Origin: Methylacidiphilaceae bacterium UBA1321
GTDB lineage: Bacteria; Verrucomicrobiota; Verrucomicrobiia; Methylacidiphilales; UBA1321
Assembly: GCA_002306945.1 (NCBI GenBank)
Contig: DBTH01000119.1
Span: 1-5,938, forward strand
Direction: 5' to 3'
DNA: 5,938 nucleotides
The notes beneath the pieces are model-generated. The model was not told where the DNA came from. It saw only the letters and a program-made list of their open reading frames with translations, and did no database searches. Shown one piece after another: positions 1 to 5,249 of this stretch. The position numbers and the translations under genes were made by a program. Positions within the stretch are counted from its first letter, which is position 1; every line of letters starts with the position of its first letter.

Positions 1-134
1 AACTGCCCAAGTGGCGCCCGGTGCTGCGCACGGTCCGGTTTGTGGCGGCGCGCCCCGAGGTGGGGGAGGCCGGAGCGGGGCTGTTGGCGGAGGCCGATTT
101 GCTGGAGACCATGTTGGGGCGTGGGGGCGACTGA
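1..134 (+). CDS. 3' end of an unidentified GC-rich gene (C-terminal 43 residues)
   Basis: The frame starting at base 3 is open from the left edge to a TGA at 132-134. It reads LPKWRPVLRTVRFVAARPEV and then an Ala/Gly/Leu-rich helical tail ending in LLETMLGRGGD. Of its 43 sense codons, 39 end in G or C, which is the bias expected of a real gene in this GC-rich background and is the main support for this frame. An overlapping frame open from 11 to 223 lacks support and gives a low-complexity Gly/Arg-rich product. The visible tail carries no motif I recognise, so no function is offered. The start lies outside the window. No T-tract terminator follows the stop; the nearest structure is a weak hairpin around 167-187. 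Confidence 0.65.
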   Translation, partial: LPKWRPVLRTVRFVAARPEVGEAGAGLLAEADLLETMLGRGGD

Positions 135-196
135 GCCGGGTTCCGGCTGTCCGATCCGCTGAAATCGGCGAGATTCCCGGAAATCTTCGCAAAATC

Positions 197-209
197 GCGG
201 TTTTGACGG
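197..209 (+). repeat. left copy of 13-bp direct repeat
   Basis: GCGGTTTTGACGG occurs here and again at 3219-3231 in the same orientation. Beyond the exact 13 bases, both copies continue with similar sequence (TGGAATT here, CGAATT there), a match of about 20 bases with one gap and one mismatch. The two copies bracket the AT-rich phospholipase gene. The repeat also contains TTGACG, a possible -35 hexamer, so a shared promoter element is an alternative to an insertion scar. I see no good -10 hexamer at normal spacing for this copy. Confidence 0.4.
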
Positions 210-271
210 TGGAATTTCGTTGAATGTGGCTTCAGGGAGACGCCACTTTCCGCAATGACGGAGGTGGATCC

Positions 272-430
272 ATGGGCAACTGGTCTAGGCAACTTGTAGG
301 AGCACCCCCCCTGAGTGGCCGGGAAGCGATGCGGCGAGCGGAGAAAGTTCTTCCATCCTTTTTTGGGGGTGCACCGGAATGCCTCATCAACCCTCAAAGG
401 GGCTTCTGTCCTGCTCCTTGGAGTCGTTGA
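272..430 (+). CDS. possible small ORF, 52 residues, unknown
   Basis: An ATG at 272 is preceded by a strong Shine-Dalgarno sequence, GGAGG at 260-264, with a 7-base spacer. The frame runs 52 codons to a TGA at 428-430. The product begins MGNWSRQLVGAPPLSG and contains two cysteines. It has no signal peptide, membrane segment or motif I recognise. The ribosome-binding site is the only positive evidence; codon choice is mixed and the frame overlaps inverted repeats that may be the real content here. It could be a leader ORF for the phospholipase gene, which starts 78 bases after its stop, a gene remnant, or chance. Confidence 0.25.
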   Translation: MGNWSRQLVGAPPLSGREAMRRAEKVLPSFFGGAPECLINPQRGFCPAPWSR

Positions 431-497
431 TCTGACCCGATCGAGGCCTGCGGGGTAAAGGCCAGGTCTCTAGTGAAGTCAAAATGCCACTTAAAGA

Positions 498-504
498 GAG
501 GTGA
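498..504 (+). promoter_or_regulatory. ribosome binding site deciding the phospholipase start
   Basis: GAGGTGA lies 4 bases before the ATG at 509, within the run AGAGAGGTGAGAAC. It is a close match to the anti-Shine-Dalgarno sequence; counted from the AGAGG core the spacing is 7 bases. It favours ATG 509 over the in-frame GTG at 473, which has only a weak AGG upstream and would add 12 residues. Confidence 0.75.
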
Positions 505-508
505 GAAC

Positions 509-3112
509 ATGGGATTTGGAACTGGAATTGTGCTGCGTTATCGTGATCCAAGATTTTACAGAAAGTCTTCGCTTCTGAAACGAGTTTCAATTGAAGTGGA
601 TGACATGAATGAATTTTCTCCACCCCTACAAGTAGAAGCGAATTGCTCTACAAAATTTCAATACGTAGAGTTTAAGGAAATGTATAATTGTCATGGGTGT
701 GCCGCGTATTCTGATGTGGATGAAAGTGTACGCATTAGTATTGTCTTTTTTCAAGCCTCTCACTTTTTCAAGCATGGTGGTCGAGGGATTCGTGTAAGAA
801 TCGTAGGTAATCCGGATAAGGATTATTTTATAAAAGTATTTTTTGGTAATGAGCGCGGACAAGAAACTGAAATGTTGTATATTGCTCCTGGTGATTTTTC
901 TGAAAAAACTATTTCTGACTTGCCGCATTGGGATGGGGGTGATAATCATGGACGTGTTATTATCGAAGTTGCGTGGGCTGGTAGTGTCGATGATGTCCCT
1001 GTAAATCGGCATTGTTTTGTAACTGCCCACAATGCTTTTGCAAACCCGGATGATGGATATGTTTATTGTCAGCAAGATAGAAGTATAACAAAGCAGCTGC
1101 GATCTGGTATACGTGGATTTGATCTTGATGTCTACTATGTTGATGATCAAGTCGTATTGGCGCATGAGCTATCTCCAGCAAGCGGCGGCGCGTTGACTAA
1201 GTACATTGAAAAGTGGACACTGGGTGGTAAATTAAAGACGTTGCGCGAGCAGCTTTTGGAAGTCGCTGCGTTTCTAGGTGGTGAAGGCCGCAGCGATGTG
1301 GTTTGGATTTTTCTTGAGAGCTACGTGACAAGCCAGCAACTGGAGACTGTTCTGTTTGATTCGGAAATTAGACCTTATTTGTACGGGCTAGATTCTTCGG
1401 GCAAATGGGTGAAGGATGCTTTGACGAATAATCCAAGTTACCCTGGGTTTGGGTTTAAAGGGAATGCAGCTCATGACACTAACGCTACTTTTGGTGAAGT
1501 TAAGGGGAAGATGGTTGTATTTACAAACAAGCGAAATAATGGTGCGCCATCATTCTGCGATTATGCTGTAAGGACTGTCTATGGGGATGCAAGCCTAGAC
1601 TCGGATCTATCGAAGGCTATGGCTCTTGATAAAGAGTGTGGCTCCATTGTCCCCAGCTCGAGAGCGTTCTTTTTGATATGTAATGCGCCGACATACGAAC
1701 CGCTTGAGGCTGCTCGTGCGATCGCTCTCAAAGGGGCCGTTGCCCTTGCTGTGGTTTGTGCTGTCGCTGGAATTTTGGAGTCAATTTTTCCACCCTCGCT
1801 TTTGGCCGTGTTAGGGGGCGTTGCTTTGAGCCACGCATTGGCGGCGTTTCTTGATTGGCAAATTAGGGAAAAGTATAAGCGCATAAACTCTTTCGAAAAA
1901 CTGAAAGCAAAATGTGACTGGGGGGCGCAAGATGGGGATATCTCACAAGGTCATTACGGGCATAGAGTGAACTTTTTGGGTGTTGATTTTGCACTTGATG
2001 GAGATGCACTGGAGGTGGCTCACTACGTTGATACATCTGAAATCAAAGAGTTTCTGCTGCATTCAGATCGGTTGTCTCGGAAAAGTTATCCGTTGGGTTG
2101 CCTAGGATTGAACGTCTCAAGCCTGTCGCGGTGCTATATTTCGGATCCAATTAAGGGAGGAGTGATAAAAGAACTGAAATTCGAGAGTGGGATCTTGAGA
2201 TTTGAAAAGCCATGTGAACAGCATATATCTGGTAAACTACCGATTGTGGCTCAAATTTCTTCTACGGAATTGATAGAAGTTGGGTATTATGAGCTGCGTC
2301 CTTATGAAAGTGGTGCGTTGTGGGATGTCGTGATAGCTTATAAAGCATTTCCGATTGGTGTTTATGGTCATTTGGGGGAGCGTAAAGTCGCTTCCTTGAA
2401 GCAGCTGGATGGAGCATATTCAAAGTCGCTCAATATTAATTCGATTGGAAATATTGAGTTGCGTGACTCGGATTTTCCAGCGAAATCTAGTCAGAGCGCG
2501 GCGTTTGAAGTTGCGCTGGAGTTTGAAGGTGGAGATGTGGTTAGCGTTTGCACCGGAAGCGGATTCTCTTCAATGATGCTGAATGTTAGTACATCTAACT
2601 TCGCGAAAGCTGTTGCCGAGACGCAAAGTCGCAGTACGTCAATGAAGGACTATGCAAGAAGGGAAGTATCCGAAACCCTGAGCCTTTCAAGTTGCGGTTT
2701 TGCTGTACCAGAAAACTACGATGGATTTAGTGGTCTGGCAGGGGTAAAAAACTTCACGGATTTTCGTCGCTCATTGGGGGACGCAAGCGATTCCGGGTGC
2801 CGAGACAAGGCGCAAGCATTTATCCCTTACCCATTTCCTTGGCTTTGGTCTTCGCCGGAAAATCCATCTGTGTCAAGCTTCGATGAGATCTACATTACTT
2901 CAAACGAATCTGACTCTGCCATAGAACACTGTCCTTTTAATTGTTTGGGCTTTAATATGCCCCTGGGCTTGGTTGATGGACAGTATCGAATCATGTCAAG
3001 GAAATCAAAAGGCGGCTCGTCTTTGATGGGGTCTGTTGTGGTTTTCAAGGGTAATATTGAACGGCTTGATTTTGATATGCGATCAATCGCTACAAGTATT
3101 AAGCCTTCATAA
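509..3112 (+). CDS. PI-PLC X-domain phospholipase-like protein with internal membrane hairpin
   Basis: This 867-residue protein is predicted to cleave a phosphodiester in a phosphoinositide-like lipid. Residues 1-165 are beta-rich and unidentified, with a CxxC at 61-64. Residues 168-360 match the PLC-X fold: VTAHNAF supplies His174 and Asn175, SITKQLRSGIRGFDLDVY supplies Arg202, Asp205 and Asp207, VVLAHE supplies His219, VVWIFLE supplies Glu270, and TFGEVKGKMVVF follows at 327-338. The two histidines fit the general acid/base pair; Asn, Asp/Asp and Glu sit where calcium-dependent PLCs bind metal. Two hydrophobic helices lie at about 404-424 and 430-448, followed by a basic stretch. Residues 470-867 are unidentified and include a CPFNC at 808-812. 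There is no N-terminal signal peptide. The domain usually spans 150-300 residues, so most of the protein is accessory. The gene is far more AT-rich than its neighbours, suggesting transfer. Family assignment is confident; substrate, location and host role are unknown. Confidence 0.82.
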   Translation: MGFGTGIVLRYRDPRFYRKSSLLKRVSIEVDDMNEFSPPLQVEANCSTKFQYVEFKEMYNCHGCAAYSDVDESVRISIVFFQASHFFKHGGRGIRVRIVGNPDKDYFIKVFFGNERGQETEMLYIAPGDFSEKTISDLPHWDGGDNHGRVIIEVAWAGSVDDVPVNRHCFVTAHNAFANPDDGYVYCQQDRSITKQLRSGIRGFDLDVYYVDDQVVLAHELSPASGGALTKYIEKWTLGGKLKTLREQLLEVAAFLGGEGRSDVVWIFLESYVTSQQLETVLFDSEIRPYLYGLDSSGKWVKDALTNNPSYPGFGFKGNAAHDTNATFGEVKGKMVVFTNKRNNGAPSFCDYAVRTVYGDASLDSDLSKAMALDKECGSIVPSSRAFFLICNAPTYEPLEAARAIALKGAVALAVVCAVAGILESIFPPSLLAVLGGVALSHALAAFLDWQIREKYKRINSFEKLKAKCDWGAQDGDISQGHYGHRVNFLGVDFALDGDALEVAHYVDTSEIKEFLLHSDRLSRKSYPLGCLGLNVSSLSRCYISDPIKGGVIKELKFESGILRFEKPCEQHISGKLPIVAQISSTELIEVGYYELRPYESGALWDVVIAYKAFPIGVYGHLGERKVASLKQLDGAYSKSLNINSIGNIELRDSDFPAKSSQSAAFEVALEFEGGDVVSVCTGSGFSSMMLNVSTSNFAKAVAETQSRSTSMKDYARREVSETLSLSSCGFAVPENYDGFSGLAGVKNFTDFRRSLGDASDSGCRDKAQAFIPYPFPWLWSSPENPSVSSFDEIYITSNESDSAIEHCPFNCLGFNMPLGLVDGQYRIMSRKSKGGSSLMGSVVVFKGNIERLDFDMRSIATSIKPS

Positions 3113-3144
3113 CTCTATAGATACCGCAGTGGAGTGGATCTCTG

Positions 3145-3172
3145 CCTTGGCGACATTCTGGTGTCGCCTTGG
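3145..3172 (+). terminator. hairpin after the phospholipase gene, possible terminator
   Basis: A perfect 7-bp stem, GGCGACA (3149-3155) with TGTCGCC (3162-3168), closes a 6-base loop. Beyond a TT/TT internal loop, CC at 3145-3146 pairs with GG at 3171-3172. It begins 32 bases after the phospholipase stop codon, a usual place for a transcript end. There is no T-tract after it (TTGGTAGG), so it is not a classical rho-independent terminator; it could be a 3'-end stabilising hairpin or act with a factor. The right half, TGGTGTCGCCTTGG, recurs almost exactly at the hairpin at 4881-4915. Confidence 0.4.
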
Positions 3173-3218
3173 TAGGTGGTTCTCCATGAAACGGCGACGA
3201 AGAGCTAGCCGGGGTTTT

Positions 3219-3231
3219 GCGGTTTTGACGG
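3219..3231 (+). repeat. right copy of 13-bp direct repeat
   Basis: This is the second GCGGTTTTGACGG, in the same orientation as 197-209 and about 3.02 kb downstream. It sits 106 bases after the phospholipase stop and 173 bases before the FISUMP lipoprotein start. Its TTGACG (3225-3230) is followed 15 bases later by GAAAAT (3246-3251). That could be a weak promoter for the lipoprotein gene, although the spacer is shorter than the usual 16-18 bases. Confidence 0.4.
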
Positions 3232-3326
3232 CGAATTCTGGGTGTGAAAATCCGCGTCTCCCACAACCTTTCTGGTCAGCCAAGGGGACCTTCCCGCGGC
3301 CTTCATCCTCCTTCGAAAGCGATGCC

Positions 3327-3407
3327 ATGAAGAAGATCGTTGCCCTACTGGTTCCGGTCGCGGAGTCCTTGCCGATTCTCACCCCTTCAAGGAATTCCCT
3401 ACTATGA
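3327..3407 (+). CDS. possible 26-residue leader ORF overlapping the next start
   Basis: An ATG at 3327 opens a 26-codon frame, MKKIVALLVPVAESLPIL followed by TPSRNSLL, ending at the TGA at 3405-3407. The stop overlaps the ATG of the lipoprotein gene as ATGA, the arrangement seen in translationally coupled pairs. The first residues resemble a signal-peptide start (Lys-Lys then hydrophobic). Against it, I see no clear Shine-Dalgarno before 3327, and the downstream gene has its own AAGGA. It may be a leader peptide, a decayed signal sequence from an older gene copy, or chance. Confidence 0.22.
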   Translation: MKKIVALLVPVAESLPILTPSRNSLL

Positions 3408-4780
3408 AAACAATCCTTCGCTCCTTCCTTGCCGTATGCGCCTGCGTGGGTTTCCAATCCTGCATGGACGACAGCCATCTCGCGGCAGACAGCTCCTCGT
3501 CCTCCAAATCGGAAGATCCAGGACAGGTTTCGCTGTCCATCGATCTCGGTCCCGTGGGAGTGCTTGCCCGCACCGCCCAGATGACGCCGACCCGGCTGGT
3601 CCTGCGATTCGTTTCAAGCAATGCCGATACCGTCCGCGATACCCAGCTGATCTCCGGTCGCAGCGCGATCGCCAAGGTCTACAGTCTGGCTTCCCAGCGG
3701 CAGTGGACCCTGAACATCGTCGGCCGCGATCAACGGGATTCCATCCTGTATTCGGGAACCAAAGCCTTCGACGTGCTGCCCCGGACCACGACCGACGTGG
3801 GCTTGTCCCTGGACGCGGGCTATTCCAGCATCCGCGTCCACTTCCCGGTCCTCGACAGCATGACGCGGTTCGTTTTGCGCGTCGATGGGGCGGTCTGGGT
3901 CGATTCGACGGTGGCCATGCAAAAACGCGTGGGGGACACCATCAAGGCCGATCACGACTACCTGAGCGCTTCGAGCGCCGGAGTCGCGCATCCCTTCTCG
4001 TTCCGGGTCTACGGGAAGCCTTGGGGAATCGATACGCTCCTCTATTCCCTCGACACGACGTTGAACGTGGTCTCGGGTCAGAGCGCCACGCGCGTCCTGA
4101 CCCTGAAATGGGCAGGAATCAAGGTGCCTCCTTCCGGAGCGGCGGATCTCCAGGTGACGCTTGGATCGGTGGGGCAACTTGTCTTCCAGGTCGGATACGG
4201 TGATTCGTCGGACTACGGCATTCCCTGGAACTCCAAGATCGACTACGGGAGCCTTGTCGATCCTCGCGACGGCCAGAGCTATCGCACCATCAAGATCGGA
4301 ACGCAGACATGGATGGCGCAAAATCTGAATTTCGCGGGTTCGGTCGACAAGCCGCTTGGCGTCTGCTACGACGGCAAGCCGGAGATGTGCAACAAATTCG
4401 GGCGCCTCTACAATTGGGGCGAATCGACCGAATACGCTTCTCCATCCGCCGGGAACATCCGTGGAATCTGTCCTTTCGGTTGGCATGTCCCGAGTGGCCT
4501 CGAGTGGCGGGAGTTGCCCGCGAGCGGCACCGCACTCGCATCTTCCGCAGGATGGTCCGGAGCCAATGGAACGGACGAGTTCGGCTTCCGCGTCCTTCCG
4601 GCCGGAGAGGTGTATTCGACGGGCGAGGATGCCAATTCCGGAAGCAAAGCGGTCTTTTGGACCTCCACCTACGCGAGCGCGCTTGGCGCCTACAAGATGG
4701 AAATCGCTCCAAGCCAAACGTCCGTTCCGGTGATCACATACAAGACGAACGGGTATTCCCTGCGCTGCGTGAAGGACTAG
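3404..4780 (+). CDS. lipoprotein with C-terminal FISUMP domain
   Basis: The product has 458 residues. It starts with a lipoprotein signal, MKTILRSFLAVCACVGFQSC, in which Cys20 is the likely lipidation site (lipobox FQSC), followed by a Ser-rich linker (SSSSS, 30-34). Residues about 41-137 and 141-236 look like two copies of one beta-rich module. The C-terminal region, about 280-458, is a FISUMP domain: DPRDGQSYRTIKIGTQTWMA at 286-305, NLNF at 307-310, KFGRLYNW at 331-338, GICPFGWHVPS at 354-364, FWTST at 418-422 and SLRCVKD at the end. Its four cysteines are Cys321, Cys329, Cys356 and Cys455, possibly disulfide-bonded. ATG 3404 is chosen because AAGGA lies at 3389-3393 and because it gives a complete signal peptide. 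The family is common among envelope and secreted proteins of Fibrobacter; its biochemical role is not established, so surface binding or adhesion is only a guess. Codons are GC-rich. Confidence 0.9.
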   Translation: MKTILRSFLAVCACVGFQSCMDDSHLAADSSSSSKSEDPGQVSLSIDLGPVGVLARTAQMTPTRLVLRFVSSNADTVRDTQLISGRSAIAKVYSLASQRQWTLNIVGRDQRDSILYSGTKAFDVLPRTTTDVGLSLDAGYSSIRVHFPVLDSMTRFVLRVDGAVWVDSTVAMQKRVGDTIKADHDYLSASSAGVAHPFSFRVYGKPWGIDTLLYSLDTTLNVVSGQSATRVLTLKWAGIKVPPSGAADLQVTLGSVGQLVFQVGYGDSSDYGIPWNSKIDYGSLVDPRDGQSYRTIKIGTQTWMAQNLNFAGSVDKPLGVCYDGKPEMCNKFGRLYNWGESTEYASPSAGNIRGICPFGWHVPSGLEWRELPASGTALASSAGWSGANGTDEFGFRVLPAGEVYSTGEDANSGSKAVFWTSTYASALGAYKMEIAPSQTSVPVITYKTNGYSLRCVKD

Positions 4781-4880
4781 TCGAGGTCGTCGCTGCACCC
4801 GACGCGCCCCTGCGCCGGTGGGTTGGGTCGAAGCGTTGTCCCGTTCCGGGGCCTCATCCTTCCCGGCCGGGTTTGACCAC

Positions 4881-4915
4881 CGACGCCATCGGCAATCCTC
4901 GAACCGATGGCGTCG
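4881..4915 (+). other. 12-bp perfect stem-loop
   Basis: CGACGCCATCGG (4881-4892) pairs without mismatch with CCGATGGCGTCG (4904-4915) around an 11-base loop. It lies 100 bases after the FISUMP lipoprotein stop. No T-tract follows (CCTTGGCGG), so a classical terminator is unlikely. It could be a 3'-end processing or protection hairpin, a protein-binding dyad in DNA, or the first helix of a structured RNA ending at 5184. Its right arm shares TGGYGTCGCCTTGG with the hairpin at 3145-3172. Confidence 0.55.
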
Positions 4916-5151
4916 CCTTGGCGGCTCTTTCCCGCGAAGCCACCCAGTTTGGTGGGGCTGCCGCAGGAACGAAGGCTGGTCTCATTGAGGTTGCATCGCG
5001 GGGTGGCATGTTGCCATTCCCCGGGGGCAGCGCCCTGGAATCCAGGCCCGTGGCGAAACGACCCAGGTTCCCGGAGTTTATTCGCTCCGGGGGCTTGCGC
5101 CCTGCGTGCGGGAGCGGTAGATTCAATCCATCGCCCCGCGAGGTGATGAAG

Positions 5152-5184
5152 GCCCTCTGGAAGTTGTTTCCGGGGGGCTTTTTT
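5152..5184 (+). terminator. rho-independent terminator
   Basis: GCCCTCTGGAA (5152-5162) pairs with TTCCGGGGGGC (5168-5178) over 11 bp, including two G-U wobbles, around the loop GTTGT. Six T residues follow directly (5179-5184). This is the textbook layout for + strand termination. It lies 371 bases after the FISUMP gene stop and 65 bases before the next gene start. It therefore ends either a long 3' untranslated region, a separate RNA, or an attenuated leader. Confidence 0.82.
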
Positions 5185-5249
5185 GTTCACATCCTAGCTA
5201 GACTTCCAAGTCCGACATCGCCATGCGCCGCGCCACCAGAGGACAAAGA

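Larger units (their letters stand above)
135..508. other. intergenic region upstream of the phospholipase gene
   Basis: This 374-base gap is GC-rich for most of its length and becomes AT-rich only from about 475, next to the phospholipase gene. It holds a near-palindrome at 191-204 (AAAATCGCGGTTTT), a 5-bp stem at 226-230/242-246, a small ORF candidate at 272-430, and an 8-bp perfect long-range pairing of GCACCCCC (302-309) with GGGGGTGC (365-372). It also holds a possible branched fold at 386-431, where ATCAA pairs with TTGAT around two small hairpins, and a GGCCT/AGGCC stem at 445-463. I found no convincing sigma-70 promoter, tRNA or known riboswitch. Short stems are common in GC-rich DNA, so most of these may mean nothing. 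Confidence 0.5.
4781..5249. other. structured intergenic region between the two lipoprotein genes
   Basis: This 469-base gap has no supported gene. It is dense in inverted repeats: a 12-bp perfect stem at 4881-4915; GCGGC/GCCGC with inner AGCC/GGCT at 4921-4964; TGGCA/TGCCA at 5004-5016; CCTGGA/TCCAGG at 5034-5046; CCCGGAG/CTCCGGG at 5070-5091; GGGC/GCCC at 5091-5102; a near-palindrome at 5114-5134; and a rho-independent terminator at 5152-5184. After the terminator come CTAGCTAG (5194-5201) and the dyad GACTTCCAAGTC (5201-5212). It may be a long 3' untranslated region, an unannotated structured RNA, or a leader of the downstream gene. It matches no riboswitch, tRNA, 6S RNA, RNase P RNA or SRP RNA consensus that I know. 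Confidence 0.5.

Noticed and set aside
11..223. Alternative frame over the left-edge gene fragment
   Set aside because: It is a Gly/Arg-rich product; the frame ending at 134 has far stronger third-position G/C bias and a normal protein composition.
135..508. Integron attC site, retron RNA or CRISPR repeat as explanation of the inverted repeats
   Set aside because: There is no GTTRRRY/RYYYAAC pair in the attC arrangement, no reverse transcriptase gene and no regularly spaced repeats.
626..1165. Minus-strand open frame of 179 codons within the phospholipase gene
   Set aside because: It is antisense to the PLC-X domain and its product is rich in Ile/Thr/Arg without any motif.
1000..1200. Glycerophosphodiester phosphodiesterase (GDPD) as an alternative family for the AT-rich gene
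   Set aside because: GDPD enzymes start with an AHRG-type motif and a different acidic pattern; the TAHNAF, RGFDLDV and VVLAHE order fits PLC-X better.
3113..3403. Insertion sequence ends around the phospholipase gene
   Set aside because: No terminal inverted repeats or transposase fragment could be found on either side; only the 13-bp direct repeat is present.
3614..4798. Long open frame on the minus strand, 394 codons
   Set aside because: It is antisense to the FISUMP gene, whose domain match, signal peptide and ribosome-binding site are clear. Long antisense frames are expected opposite GC-rich codons.
4777..5190. Minus-strand open frame of 137 codons in the structured gap
   Set aside because: The product is low-complexity, with no convincing ribosome-binding site, and the frame begins in the terminator T-tract region.
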